Source: Bacillus sp. OxB-1 (GTDB lineage: Bacteria > Bacillota > Bacilli > Bacillales_A > Planococcaceae). From it: DNA of 64,000 nt. Where the stretch lies: the NCBI RefSeq assembly GCF_000829195.1, contig NZ_AP013294.1, positions 1,499,001 through 1,563,000 on the forward strand. The letters are read 5' to 3'. Below are positions 44,709-54,319 of this stretch, one piece after another (position 1 is the first letter of the stretch; every line of letters begins with the position of its first letter). The position numbers were made by a program, and so were the translations under genes. The notes beneath the pieces were generated by a model. It ran no database searches. It worked only from the letters and a program-made list of their open reading frames with translations, and had not been told where the DNA came from.

Positions 44709-45704
44709 ATGTACATTACTTTAAATCAAATTCAACAAGCAAAAGCAAACTTGGCAGGGGTGATTATTTCTACTCCGCTTCAAACTTCGAATACGTTTTC
44801 AAACCTAACAGGAAGCGAGATTTACTTGAAACCGGAGAACTTGCAAAAAACCGGCTCCTTTAAAATTAGAGGTGCTTATAATAAAATTGCTAATCTGACA
44901 GATGAAGAGAAAGTAAACGGCGTAGTTGCTTTTTCAGCAGGAAACCATGGCGCCGGGACAGCATATGCTGCTCAGAAATTAGGGATTAGTGCAACGGTAA
45001 TTATGCCGGAGAATCCAGTGGCCAGCAAAAAGAATGCGATTGAGCAATATGGCGCAAGAGCAATTGAATACGGCGCTACATCAATTGAAATGTTTGACAA
45101 GGCATATCAGTTACATAAAGAAGAGGGAAGAGCAATGATCCACCCATTTGATGATCCTTTTATCATTGCGGGTCAAGGGACGCTCGGTCTGGAGATAGTA
45201 GAAGAATTGCCCGATGTCGATGCTGTTATTATTCCCGTCAGCGGCGGGGGGTTAATTTCAGGGATGGCTGCCGCATTAAAGGAGCTTAAACCTACTATAC
45301 AAGTGATCGGTGTCAACACTGAGGGTGCAACGGCCATGTATACATCTTTGAGAAATGGCAAGCCAACCGAAGTGGAGAAGGTAAACACGATAGCTGATGG
45401 CTTGATGGCAAAGAAACCTGGGGAGTTAACGTTTGCTCATACCCAACGCTATGTAGATGATCTCATTTTAGTTAAAGAAAGCGAAATAGCCAATAGCGTA
45501 GCTTTGCTTGCAGAACGGGCTAAGCTTGTGGTAGAACCATCCGGTGCTGCAGCAATCGCTGCGATGCTGAGCGGACAATTGGAGCTATCAGGAAAAAAGG
45601 TAGTCGTAATGGCTAGTGGGGGCAATATAAGTTTCGAGCTGTATCAAAAGCTTATACGGGAATATAACGAAAGAAATTATGAAAAGAGTGAGGTGATAAA
45701 ATGA
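44709..45704 (+). CDS. Threonine/serine dehydratase, PLP-dependent
   Basis: A protein of 331 residues, fold type II. The PLP lysine lies in KTGSFKIRGAYNK (about 47-59). SAGNHGAGTAYAA binds the substrate. The glycine-rich phosphate loop is PVSGGGLISGMAAAL (about 178-192), and VVMASGGNIS lies near the end. It lacks the regulatory ACT domain of biosynthetic IlvA, which is usual for catabolic TdcB-type enzymes and related racemases/dehydratases. It should convert threonine or serine (or a hydroxy-amino acid) to a 2-oxo acid and ammonia. The stop overlaps the next start (ATGA). Confidence 0.85.
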   Translation: MYITLNQIQQAKANLAGVIISTPLQTSNTFSNLTGSEIYLKPENLQKTGSFKIRGAYNKIANLTDEEKVNGVVAFSAGNHGAGTAYAAQKLGISATVIMPENPVASKKNAIEQYGARAIEYGATSIEMFDKAYQLHKEEGRAMIHPFDDPFIIAGQGTLGLEIVEELPDVDAVIIPVSGGGLISGMAAALKELKPTIQVIGVNTEGATAMYTSLRNGKPTEVEKVNTIADGLMAKKPGELTFAHTQRYVDDLILVKESEIANSVALLAERAKLVVEPSGAAAIAAMLSGQLELSGKKVVVMASGGNISFELYQKLIREYNERNYEKSEVIK

Positions 45705-46912
45705 ATTATAAGTTGAAAAATATTCGAATTATAACGTGTAATGGTGAAGATATTATTAATAATGGCGAATTGCTTTTCAATGAATCTGGTATTGTGGAAG
45801 CGGGCCAGTCTATACAATCCCAAGATTCTGCAACCATTGAAATTGATGGGACAGGAATGACTGTTTTGCCTGGATTAATTGATTCACATGTTCATTTGGG
45901 AATGGATGCCTCGCCAGATCCCTTTGCAAAGATGAAAGACGACAGTATGGCAGATATTGCTTTTAAGGCTGTTCAGCAAGGGTATGAATTTTTGAAATCA
46001 GGAATAACTTCAGTTCGCAATCTAGGTACGCGTTATAATGTAGATATCACCTATAGAGATGCTGTGAACGAAAACCTGATCACTGGCCCTCGTGTGTTTG
46101 CTGCTGGTCAACCGATTGTGATGACTGGAGGACATGGCCATGTCATGGCAATCGAGGCGGACGGATGTGATGAAGTGAGAAAAGCAGCACGTACGCAGCT
46201 GAAGGCGGGTGCTGACTTGCTTAAAGTAATGGCGACAGGTGGAGTTCTTACAAAAGGGAATGAGCCAGGAGCCGCGCAATTGTCAGAGGAAGAGATACGG
46301 TGTGTTTGTCAGGAAGCGGAGCAACTGGCTAAAACAACGGCCGCACATACAATTGGCACAGAAGGGATAAAAAATGCAGTCAGGGCTGGCGTTACTACGA
46401 TAGAACATGCCTATTTACTTGATGAGGAAGCAGTGGAGTTAATGCTCGAAAAAGGGACTTACCTAGTTCCGACGCTACTTGCACCTAGACTTATATTAGA
46501 TAAGACGGGTGCTGTCCCCCAGCACATGATAGATAAGGTAAAGAAGATTATCGAAGAACATAAAACCAGCTTTCGGCTTGCGTATCGAGCAGGTGTACCG
46601 ATAGCGGCTGGAACGGACGCGGGTACTCCGTTTAATTATCCCGGATTAATGGTGGATGAACTTAAACTAATGGTGGAAGAAGGAATGTCACCAATAGAAG
46701 CAATTAGGGCGGCTACCATTGTTGCAGCAAAGGCGGTCAAGATGGAAGGTCTTATAGGTTCAATTGAACAAGGAAAGGCTGCCGATCTTCTAATCGTTTC
46801 TGGTGATCCGACAGAAAACATGGACGTTTTAAAGAACGTTAACTATGTCTTTGCAAATGGTCGCCTAGTACATCAAGTAAGCGAAAGTATAAAAATAGCA
46901 CAGGAGATTTGA
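45701..46912 (+). CDS. Metal-dependent amidohydrolase (Xaa-Pro dipeptidase-like group)
   Basis: A protein of 403 residues. TIM-barrel amidohydrolase with metal motif GLIDSHVHLGMD (about 58-69), the lysine region LLKVMATGGVLTKG (about 174-187), His ligands in TTAAHTIGTEG and TTIEHAYLLD, and the final Asp in AAGTDAGTPFNYPG (about 305-318). It resembles the group that includes Sgx9260-type Xaa-Pro/N-acyl-amino-acid hydrolases and imidazolonepropionase-like enzymes. It likely releases the free amino acid from the imported substrate. Translationally coupled to the dehydratase. Confidence 0.85.
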   Translation: MNYKLKNIRIITCNGEDIINNGELLFNESGIVEAGQSIQSQDSATIEIDGTGMTVLPGLIDSHVHLGMDASPDPFAKMKDDSMADIAFKAVQQGYEFLKSGITSVRNLGTRYNVDITYRDAVNENLITGPRVFAAGQPIVMTGGHGHVMAIEADGCDEVRKAARTQLKAGADLLKVMATGGVLTKGNEPGAAQLSEEEIRCVCQEAEQLAKTTAAHTIGTEGIKNAVRAGVTTIEHAYLLDEEAVELMLEKGTYLVPTLLAPRLILDKTGAVPQHMIDKVKKIIEEHKTSFRLAYRAGVPIAAGTDAGTPFNYPGLMVDELKLMVEEGMSPIEAIRAATIVAAKAVKMEGLIGSIEQGKAADLLIVSGDPTENMDVLKNVNYVFANGRLVHQVSESIKIAQEI

Positions 46913-46914
46913 CT

Positions 46915-47565
46915 ATGGAAGTAGAGATAATTAAAACTGATATCCATCCCTTATTAAAAAGTTATATTCCAGTAGCGGAAGGGATCGCCAAAACGTTTGG
47001 TGATTTCTGTGAAGTGGTGTTGCACGACTTTACCGATGTTTCATCCTCAATAGTGGCAATATTCAATGGCAGCGTAACAAGCAGAGGAATTGGTTCGCCA
47101 GTTACAAACCTTGGCTTGGAGATCCTTCGTAAAGGCGAAGATGGTGAAAACATGCTTATCAATTATGCTAATACTTTAATCAACCAAAAGAAAGTTAAAT
47201 CCAGCTCTATTTTAATTCGTGACCCAGAGAATGAGGTAATAGGCTGTATTTGTATTAATCTTGATTTGACTTATTTGGATATGAGCAAAAAAGTATTGGA
47301 GGGCGTAATGTCCACTATTTCTGAAAAGGAAAAGAAGGAAGAGTTTTCACCTTCTATAAATGATCTGGAAGACCAGATAATTAACGAAGCCATCTCTAAA
47401 GTGGGTAAGCCTATACCGCTAATGCAAAAAGAAGATCGCGAAATTTTCATTTCCTATCTAGATGAGAAAGGGTTGTTCTTAATCAAAGGAGCAGTCCAAA
47501 AGGTTGCAAACATGATGAATATATCCAAGTTCACGCTTTATAATTATATAGATAAATCAAATTAA
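46915..47565 (+). CDS. YheO/DauR-type transcriptional regulator
   Basis: A protein of 216 residues. The N-terminal PAS-like YheO domain (about 8-110: YIPVAEGIAKTFGDFCEVVLHD, GCICINLDLTYL) is followed by a C-terminal helix-turn-helix (FLIKGAVQKVANMMNISKFTLYNYI). ATG 46915 is chosen because CAGGAGA lies eight bases before it. The family includes DauR, a regulator of D-arginine use. It probably senses the substrate of this locus and controls the ridA operon and abgT through the AACAA-N-TTGTT palindromes (inference). Confidence 0.85.
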   Translation: MEVEIIKTDIHPLLKSYIPVAEGIAKTFGDFCEVVLHDFTDVSSSIVAIFNGSVTSRGIGSPVTNLGLEILRKGEDGENMLINYANTLINQKKVKSSSILIRDPENEVIGCICINLDLTYLDMSKKVLEGVMSTISEKEKKEEFSPSINDLEDQIINEAISKVGKPIPLMQKEDREIFISYLDEKGLFLIKGAVQKVANMMNISKFTLYNYIDKSN

Positions 47566-47587
47566 GAGACGAGGGGGTTGATTTATC

Positions 47588-48835
47588 ATGAAGGAACGTT
47601 TCCCCATAGAGTATGTCCGTTCAAAATTCCCGGCGGTAGATAGAAATGATGAACAGCTTATTTACTTTGATGGACCAGGTGGAACCCAAATGGTAAAGTA
47701 TGCATCTGAAAAAATGTTTAATTACATTTCAAACGGTATGGCTAATCTTCATGGTACCTTTTTAACAAGTGTTAGAACAGAAGAAATCATTGAGGAAACA
47801 AGAAATTCAGTCTCCGATCTTTTAGCCTGCAGCCCAACCGAAGTTGCTTTTGGAGCAAATATGACTTCGCTTGCTTTCTCCATATCCCGGTCTTTAGGAT
47901 TCGTTCTTGAAGAGGAAGATGAAATTGTTGTAACTGAAATTGATCATCGAGCAAATGTCGATCCTTGGATTCACCTTGCGCGTGAAAAGGGAGCAAAAGT
48001 CAAATTTATTGAGGTTAGTTCACAAACCTATTCGCTTAATCTAGATGATTTGGATAATGTAATTACAGAGAAAACTAAATTAGTTGCAGTAAGTCTGTCT
48101 TCCAATGTGACTGGGACGGTTACTGATATCAATATAATTGCAAAAAGAGCTAAAGAAGTTGGTGCTTTATTGATAGTAGATGCGGTTCATGCTGTTCCGC
48201 ATATGGCAATTGATTTTAAGCAATTGAAGTGTGATATTCTATTTTGTTCGGCATACAAATTCTTTGGCCCTCATCTCGGTATAGCGGTTATTAAAGAGGA
48301 TCTCTTTGAAAAATTGCCCGTATTTAAGTTGGAGCCTGCCCCTACAGAGATCCCTTGGAAATTAGAAACGGGAACACAGAATCATGAAGGTATTGCCGGA
48401 TTAAGCGGAGCCATAAATTTTATTGAGCAACTTGGTAAAGGAGCAACGAGGCGTCAGCGGTTAATTAGCGGTATTGAAGAGATCGACACTTATGAAATAT
48501 CACTCGCTGGTACGCTTGAGAATTTTTTGAAGGATATTCCTGACATACAACTTTACCGCTCGCCAGATCATATCAAGAAAACCTCAACCATTGCATTTAC
48601 GATAAAAAATCAAAACTCAAGAAATGTAACTAAATGGTTTGCTGAACATTACAACGTGTGTGTCGCCGATGGTGATTTTTATGCTTCAACAATGGCGGAA
48701 AAGTTGGGTGTATATCCATTGGGAGGATGGGTTCGAGTAGGGTTTGCACCTTACAACACGATTGAAGAGGTTGAGCTATTTAAAGAAGGCATGACTAAGT
48801 TCATTGAATCGCGGAAATTAATGGTCTGGCAATAA
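47588..48835 (+). CDS. Class V aminotransferase / cysteine-desulfurase-like PLP enzyme
   Basis: A protein of 415 residues, fold type I. It starts YVRSKFPAVDRNDEQLIYFDGPGGTQ, typical of the VC1184-type cysteine-desulfurase-like subfamily. PLP contacts are in NMTSLAFSISRS, ITEIDHRANVDPW, LIVDAVHAVPH and the Schiff-base lysine FCSAYKFFGPHLG (about 219-231). No mobile cysteine loop of IscS/NifS is evident, so sulfur transfer is unlikely. An aminotransferase or lyase role on the locus substrate is more plausible. AGGGGGTTG precedes the ATG. Last gene of the operon. Confidence 0.82.
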   Translation: MKERFPIEYVRSKFPAVDRNDEQLIYFDGPGGTQMVKYASEKMFNYISNGMANLHGTFLTSVRTEEIIEETRNSVSDLLACSPTEVAFGANMTSLAFSISRSLGFVLEEEDEIVVTEIDHRANVDPWIHLAREKGAKVKFIEVSSQTYSLNLDDLDNVITEKTKLVAVSLSSNVTGTVTDINIIAKRAKEVGALLIVDAVHAVPHMAIDFKQLKCDILFCSAYKFFGPHLGIAVIKEDLFEKLPVFKLEPAPTEIPWKLETGTQNHEGIAGLSGAINFIEQLGKGATRRQRLISGIEEIDTYEISLAGTLENFLKDIPDIQLYRSPDHIKKTSTIAFTIKNQNSRNVTKWFAEHYNVCVADGDFYASTMAEKLGVYPLGGWVRVGFAPYNTIEEVELFKEGMTKFIESRKLMVWQ

Positions 48836-48910
48836 GATTACGATTGTTAACAAGTGACAGAAATACAGGAGATAATGTCCTAAAAATATGAGGACTGACC
48901 TAAATTGAAA

Positions 48911-48944
48911 CAGCGACCCCTCCAGAAGGATTGGTCGCCTTTTT
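48911..48944 (+). terminator. Terminator of the ridA operon
   Basis: GCGACC and GGTCGC close a 14-base loop and are followed by CTTTTT. From 48945 to 49264 I see no gene. Confidence 0.65.
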
Positions 48945-49264
48945 AGCACAGAAACAGCTTTCTTCCAGTGGCAGATAGAGAGACGAGTCTGTATAGGGAT
49001 GCCACCAGAAGCCCAATATCCTTTTGACTTGTTCAGGACATGATTCCAACCCCATCAAATTCCTACTGCAAAGCATGGAAGAATCCTCCCCAATCATATG
49101 GATTCCATTTCTGGAAAGGAACGGTAAGCGGCTTTACTTCGGTCTATTATAAAGATAAACTTTATCGGCTAATTTGTGAAAAGGGTGGTTCTGACGAGAA
49201 GCGACCCTGTAATCAATTATCGGATGGAGGGCTTTTTCTCTTTCCGGCGGATCCATTGATTTTC

Positions 49265-49412
49265 GTAAGCCTGTAATATAAAAAACACGCCCAAGGAAGG
49301 CGTACAGCATAAATAGCCCTTGCGTTCGATTTCTTTACGAATGCAGGGCTATTTTCTTTCCCGTGAAAGACGGATGTTCCTGGACTGCGGGAAATAGTCG
49401 TCCAATAGAAAC
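49265..49412 (-). pseudogene. Relic of an IS66 right end
   Basis: On the minus strand it reads the last residues of a TnpC (FLLDDYFPQSRNIRLSRERK). The conserved terminator hairpin (AAATAGCCCTG ... AGGGCTATTT) and the end sequence ...ACAGGCTTAC follow. All parts align with the intact IS66 3' end at 40020-40162. The rest of the IS is gone. Confidence 0.8.
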
Positions 49413-49566
49413 ATGCTAAACTCCTTCCAAACTCCGTCCGACTGACCAATTTAGTTTTTCGTTCACTTTTTAGTTTACAACTATAATAAACTTCTTTATG
49501 ATAGAGTAGTATACTAATATAATTTTAAATCATGATTAGGGATTGCCTAAAGTGAGGTTTATTAAG

Positions 49567-52500
49567 ATGAAAAACATTTTCAACATCGTGAAAATTGATT
49601 TTCGGAATATCTCAAGGAACAAGGCCGCATTGATTGTCATCGCTGCGGTCGCTTTTTTGCCCTCGCTGTACGCGTGGCTGAATATTCTCGCTTCCTGGGA
49701 CCCTTATTCCAACACGAAAGGCGTCAATGTCGCGGTTGTAAGCGAGGACCTGGGGACGGAAGTGCAAGGGCAGAAATTCAACGTCGGTGATGAAGTGATT
49801 GTCTCGTTGACAAAGAATGATAATTTAGGATGGCAGTTCGTTCCGAAAGAGGATGCGATTAAAGGGGTCCGGCATGGAGATTATTATGCCGCTATCATTA
49901 TTCCGGAAGATTTTTCGGAAAAATTGAGTAGCGTAACGACGGAAGAAATCACGAAGCCCCAACTAGAATACTATATCAATGAAAAAATCAATGCCATTTC
50001 TCCGAAAGTGGCGAAGTCGGGTGCTTCTGCGGTCATGGAAAACATCCAAAGCTCCTTTGTGGAAGAGACGAACAAAACCGTTTTGGAAATATTCAATTCG
50101 CTTGGGCTCGAACTGGAAAATAACATGGGCAATATCGATAAGCTCCGGGATACGATTTATCAGTTGGAGGCAGGCATGCCGGAGATTTATGCGCAGCTGC
50201 AACTCGCCGACCAAGGCTTGGATCTTGCAGAGAAATCAATCGACAGAGTGGGGGACACGCTCGATGAAGCGGATGTCGTCCATTCGAAGGCTAAAAAACT
50301 CAACGGGCAATTGCTTGATCGGTTGAAGGAGAGCGAGCAGGCAGCAGATAGGGCGGTCGCGGGAATCGAGGAAAATTTGCGGGAGGCCCAGACAGTATTC
50401 CGGAACATTCCGCAGTTTACGAGCGAGGCGGCGGGGAAAGGAGCGGACCTGGATCGGCTCATTTCTTCACTGGAAGACAAGCAAGTGAAGCTCGATGATA
50501 CATCCGACCGTCTGCAGACAATATATGACTTCCTAAAAAAACAAGATAAAAACTTGAAAGACTCGACTAAGATTGACGGGGTGCAAAAGTCGCTGGATGA
50601 AAACGCGGCGGACCTCCAGCAACTGAAATCGAATTTGCAATCGATGATCCAGGATTTGGAACGGGGAGAGCATCCCGCTGTGGAGCTTGTCCAACAGTCG
50701 CAAGAGCTTTCCGATAGATTGTCGGAAAATGCGGGGCAACTACAGAAGAATTATGAAACCGTCGTCCGTCCGCAAGTCGGGAAGCTGATTGAGCAACTGA
50801 CGGACCTCTCAACTGGGATGGCTGGTCGGTTGGATCAAGTTGGCAAAGTGAATGGAATCGCGTTGGAAGCCGTGAAGCGTCTAAACGATAAACGGGATTC
50901 CATCGATTGGAGTTCCAAGAAGGAAGAAATCGACCGCATGGCGGGGCAGGTGAATAACAGCCTGAACAGAGTGGAAACGATTGTCAAGCTGTTGGAAGTT
51001 GCCGGGAAAGTTACGAGCAGCGACCGTCTTGCCAGCATGGAAGAGAAGATCAAATCGCTGCAAAGTTCTTTGGAGAAAACGAACGAAATCTTAACTACCA
51101 TTCAAAAGGCGATTGAAAATGGAGAGAATCCGAGCTTAAATTTGCTGGATGATTTACAACAGCAACTCGAATCGTCCCATTCCAAAATCGAGGAACTGAA
51201 GAAGAAGTTCGGCGTGGACGGCAAGCTCGCTCTGGAGCAAGCAGCGAAACGACTAGAAGATATTGACAAGGATATGCGCCAGAAATACGAGGAGCTGCAA
51301 CAGTCAAAAGCGACTGTGGACGGCAAGCTGGAGTCCTTGTTGGATTCCGCCCAAAATCCTGTTAGGACAATCGGTGCCTTGGAAAAAGTTGTGGACCGGG
51401 TCGACCGTGGTTTGAGTACGGTTGATTCCATCCAAGGGGGGCTACGGGATATCCAGGAGTTTGTCGACTCGGACACGATTTCCGACCAGGTGGAGCGGAT
51501 TAAAGTCTTGCAGGCAGACTTGCAAAAAGCGAACGCCTCAATCGACGATGTCATTGGCCGCATAGAAGAGGCGAAAGTGAACGGCAAAAAGCGGCTGGAC
51601 GACATCGACCACCTGGCGGAAAGGATGGATCGGTCCCTCGAAGATATGATTACTTTTGTAAGTGGCGACTTTGCCCGCCAGTATAAAACGGTCATGCGGG
51701 ACGCCACGAAGGCCTTGTATGACGTATCGGACGTGTTGGACGATGTGAACGCCAAAATCCCGAAAGTGCAGGATGCCCTTCAAAAGGTGGCGAAAGGGGT
51801 CGACGAAGGGAAAGAAAAACTCGCAATGGCGAATGAAATTTTCCCAGAAGCGAATGAAACGGTCAATACACTGGCCAAAAAAATACGGAGATTGGAAGAG
51901 GACGGGGATCTCGACAAGCTGCTCCATGTGCTCAACACGGATCCGACGGGCGTCAGCGATTTCCTAGCATCCCCTGTCGTGTTGGATGAACACGCCTTGT
52001 ACCCGATTCCGAACTACGGATCCGCCATGAACCCGTTCTATACGACGCTTTCCTTATGGGTCGGGGCCCTATTGCTCGTCTCCACGCTCAAAGTGGATAT
52101 CGATGAGAAGAGGTTGTACAAGAGCTATGAAATATACGCGGGCCGTCTGATCACGTTCATGGGTCTCGGTATGGTGCAAGCCTTAATCGTGACGGTCGGC
52201 AACTTATTCATCATGCATACGTATGTCGTCAACAAGCTGCCATATGTCCTGTTTGGCGTATTGATCAGCGCTGTTTTCGTCTCCATTGTTTATACACTTG
52301 TCTCCGTATTCGGAAATACAGGGAAAGTGCTGGCTATCATTCTCATGGTCATGCAGCTCGGAGGATCGGGCGGGACCTTCCCGATCCAGATGGCGCCGCC
52401 GTTCTTCCAAAGTATCCATGCGTTTCTCCCGTTCACGCACGCCATCACCCTATTAAGGGAAGCAATCGGCGGCATCATTTGGGAAATCGCTTGGAAGCAA

Positions 52501-52623
52501 ATTCTCTACTTGTTTATCTATTTCCTGCTCGCCCTTATCGCGGGAGTCGGCTTGAAGAAGTTCTTCAATAAGTCGAGTGACAAATTCATGGAGAAGGCGA
52601 AGGAAAGCAAGATTGTGATTTGA
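49567..52623 (+). CDS. YhgE/Pip-family membrane protein
   Basis: About 1018 residues from ATG 49567. AGTGAGG lies upstream; a TTG at 49543 is less likely. One N-terminal membrane segment (about 18-40, IVIAAVAFLPSLYAWLNILA) is followed by an extracytoplasmic domain. A very long coiled-coil region (about 170-800) and a C-terminal ABC-2-type block of about five to six membrane segments (about 825-1005) complete it. The YhgE/Pip family includes a phage-infection protein of Lactococcus and relatives of the ESX/T7 secretion component EsaA. Its exact role is unknown; a phage receptor or exporter scaffold are the two known links. The TetR gene follows 68 bases later. Confidence 0.88.
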   Translation: MKNIFNIVKIDFRNISRNKAALIVIAAVAFLPSLYAWLNILASWDPYSNTKGVNVAVVSEDLGTEVQGQKFNVGDEVIVSLTKNDNLGWQFVPKEDAIKGVRHGDYYAAIIIPEDFSEKLSSVTTEEITKPQLEYYINEKINAISPKVAKSGASAVMENIQSSFVEETNKTVLEIFNSLGLELENNMGNIDKLRDTIYQLEAGMPEIYAQLQLADQGLDLAEKSIDRVGDTLDEADVVHSKAKKLNGQLLDRLKESEQAADRAVAGIEENLREAQTVFRNIPQFTSEAAGKGADLDRLISSLEDKQVKLDDTSDRLQTIYDFLKKQDKNLKDSTKIDGVQKSLDENAADLQQLKSNLQSMIQDLERGEHPAVELVQQSQELSDRLSENAGQLQKNYETVVRPQVGKLIEQLTDLSTGMAGRLDQVGKVNGIALEAVKRLNDKRDSIDWSSKKEEIDRMAGQVNNSLNRVETIVKLLEVAGKVTSSDRLASMEEKIKSLQSSLEKTNEILTTIQKAIENGENPSLNLLDDLQQQLESSHSKIEELKKKFGVDGKLALEQAAKRLEDIDKDMRQKYEELQQSKATVDGKLESLLDSAQNPVRTIGALEKVVDRVDRGLSTVDSIQGGLRDIQEFVDSDTISDQVERIKVLQADLQKANASIDDVIGRIEEAKVNGKKRLDDIDHLAERMDRSLEDMITFVSGDFARQYKTVMRDATKALYDVSDVLDDVNAKIPKVQDALQKVAKGVDEGKEKLAMANEIFPEANETVNTLAKKIRRLEEDGDLDKLLHVLNTDPTGVSDFLASPVVLDEHALYPIPNYGSAMNPFYTTLSLWVGALLLVSTLKVDIDEKRLYKSYEIYAGRLITFMGLGMVQALIVTVGNLFIMHTYVVNKLPYVLFGVLISAVFVSIVYTLVSVFGNTGKVLAIILMVMQLGGSGGTFPIQMAPPFFQSIHAFLPFTHAITLLREAIGGIIWEIAWKQILYLFIYFLLALIAGVGLKKFFNKSSDKFMEKAKESKIVI

Positions 52624-52691
52624 GTGTGGAGGATACCTGCTTTCTGTGCGAGCCCGATCGTTTCTAGTTAACTAAAGATGGAGGTGAGTGG

Positions 52692-53273
52692 ATGGACCGG
52701 AAAGATGAAATTGCACAAGCCGCCGAAAAATCGTTTTCCCTGTTCGGCTACAAAGCGACAACAATGGACCAAATCGCTAAGATCGCGAACGTCGGGAAAG
52801 GGACGATCTACACATTCTTTTCTAATAAGGAAGAACTGTTCCAAACCATTGTATGGCAGATGGTAGAAGAGATGAAACACGCCTCCGACCAATGCGCCGT
52901 GGAGGGCGCCTCCTTTGAAGAAAAGGCTCACGCCCGGATTATGGAACTACTCAAATTCCGGGAGACTCATAAATTGTATATAAAACTGATTGAAGAAGAA
53001 AACGAGCTTCGCACACTCGCCGTCAGCGAGATGCTGCAATCGGTGGAGAAAGAGATCCTCCGATTCATCCAAACCAAAATTGAACGCGGCATTGTTAGTG
53101 GGGAGCTTAAGCCTTGCGACAGCAAATTGGTCGCGTTCTTGCTCTACAAATCCTACATGGCACTAGTCATCGACTGGAATAAAACCCACAATCGTCAGTT
53201 GGGAGAAGAGGAGATCGCGCAGCTATTAAGCCAGACGGTATTCTCGGGCTTGATGGGGACGTTATGCAACTAG
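52692..53273 (+). CDS. TetR-family regulator next to the YhgE gene
   Basis: A protein of 193 residues. The N-terminal TetR helix-turn-helix is at about 5-50 (IAQAAEKSFSLFGYKATTMDQ, IAKIANVGKGTIYTFFSNKEELF). A ligand domain with about seven helices follows. GATGGAGGTGAG precedes the ATG. Position right after the YhgE/Pip gene suggests it controls that gene and itself. Confidence 0.92.
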   Translation: MDRKDEIAQAAEKSFSLFGYKATTMDQIAKIANVGKGTIYTFFSNKEELFQTIVWQMVEEMKHASDQCAVEGASFEEKAHARIMELLKFRETHKLYIKLIEEENELRTLAVSEMLQSVEKEILRFIQTKIERGIVSGELKPCDSKLVAFLLYKSYMALVIDWNKTHNRQLGEEEIAQLLSQTVFSGLMGTLCN

Positions 53274-53311
53274 CGTTAGGTGCTGCACCCGGACAATTAC
53301 CTAGAAACAAG

Positions 53312-53347
53312 AAAAATCCCTTCAGGCAAGGAGCCTAAGGGATTTTT
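53312..53347 (+). terminator. Terminator after the TetR gene
   Basis: AAAAATCCCTT and AAGGGATTTTT flank a stem-loop with AGGC/GCCT inside. Confidence 0.85.
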
Positions 53348-53410
53348 TCATTACTTAGGAAATTATAAAATTCGGGCATGTGGATAACCTTCAAAATTAG
53401 GTTTGTTTAC

Positions 53411-53535
53411 GTCCAGCTCCGGGCGCTAGAGGCTCGGGGTCATAAGCCAAAGCTGCTCTGTGGCAAAAAGCGCCACGCCGCATCTTCGTCTTATGCCTGT
53501 CGCCTCTGAGCAAGCGCCCTGCGCTTTTGTTCTGA
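53411..53535. repeat. Dispersed palindromic element (GTCCAGCTCCGGGCGC type)
   Basis: It starts GTCCAGCTCCGGGCGCTAG and ends CAAGCGCCCTGCGCTTTTG, with GAGGC/GCCTC and CATAAG/CTTATG pairs and an inner GGCAAAAAGCGCC hairpin. I know elements of this look from intergenic regions of many Bacillaceae. It lies in the convergent gap between two TetR genes. Confidence 0.6.
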
Positions 53536-53540
53536 ACTGG

Positions 53541-54155
53541 TCAATTCCTAGCCAATCCTTTTTTCAGCAAATCAATTTCTGTCACATAGTTTTGCAAGGA
53601 CTCTTCGAAGGTTAGTTCCAATGCGAAGTTTTGGATGAGATTTTGTAGCGTGACAGAATCGATGATTTTAAGAACATGATACAATTCCCGTTCCTCTGTA
53701 ATGTTCAGTTTGTTTTGGTCAATATAGCGTATCATTTCGGGCCGTCGATTGATGAATTTTTCTAAGTCCTCATTATTAGTCATGGATTTCACTATTTTAT
53801 GATTCATATTCAAGAAAGCATTTTCTATAAATACCCGATGCTCTTGGTTTTGAAAGGCTTGCAACATGAACTGATATATCTGAATCGTTGCCTCGAATAA
53901 ATCTCCGTCATTTTCTTGTAAAAGGGAAATGTACTTCGCCTCGTTTTGTTCGGTGTATTTTTCCAAGAGATAGAAGAATAGATCTTCTTTATCCTCAAAG
54001 TACTGATAGAAGCTTCCCCGGGCGATGCCCGCATGTTTGACGATATTGGAAATGGTGGCTTCATGCAAGGGAGCTCTGGAAAACTCAATCATCGCAGCAT
54101 CGATTAACATTTCTTGCTTATCTATAGGTAAATTAAAAAAAGTTTGCTTAGGCAT
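53541..54155 (-). CDS. TetR-family regulator of the RND efflux operon
   Basis: A protein of 204 residues. The helix-turn-helix is at about 18-60 (EMLIDAAMIEFSRAPLHEAT, ISNIVKHAGIARGSFYQYFEDKEDLF), followed by a YerO-like ligand domain. It is divergent from the RND operon. Its own upstream region carries TGACAACTTGTCA, and similar 13-mers lie before the efflux genes. This predicts auto-repression and repression of the pump. Confidence 0.9.
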   Translation of the reverse strand: MPKQTFFNLPIDKQEMLIDAAMIEFSRAPLHEATISNIVKHAGIARGSFYQYFEDKEDLFFYLLEKYTEQNEAKYISLLQENDGDLFEATIQIYQFMLQAFQNQEHRVFIENAFLNMNHKIVKSMTNNEDLEKFINRRPEMIRYIDQNKLNITEERELYHVLKIIDSVTLQNLIQNFALELTFEESLQNYVTEIDLLKKGLARN

Positions 54156-54180
54156 GTGTACCCTCCTAGCTATTCACAAG

Positions 54181-54193
54181 TGACAACTTGTCA
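54181..54193. promoter_or_regulatory. TetR operator candidate 1
   Basis: TGACAACTTGTCA is a near-perfect palindrome 25 bases before the TetR start. Confidence 0.6.
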
Positions 54194-54319
54194 TATTTAA
54201 GTGTAGCCCCATCATAGATAATAAGTGGGGACAAGTCAACATAGGCTGTGACAGAGCGTCCTGCACCGGCCGGGTTTAATTAGGATAAAAAAGAACTTTC
54301 GTACATGAATGGAAATGGA

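Noticed and set aside
48900..49097. Minus-strand frame of 65 codons after the ridA operon
   Set aside because: It overlaps the operon terminator and shows no family resemblance.
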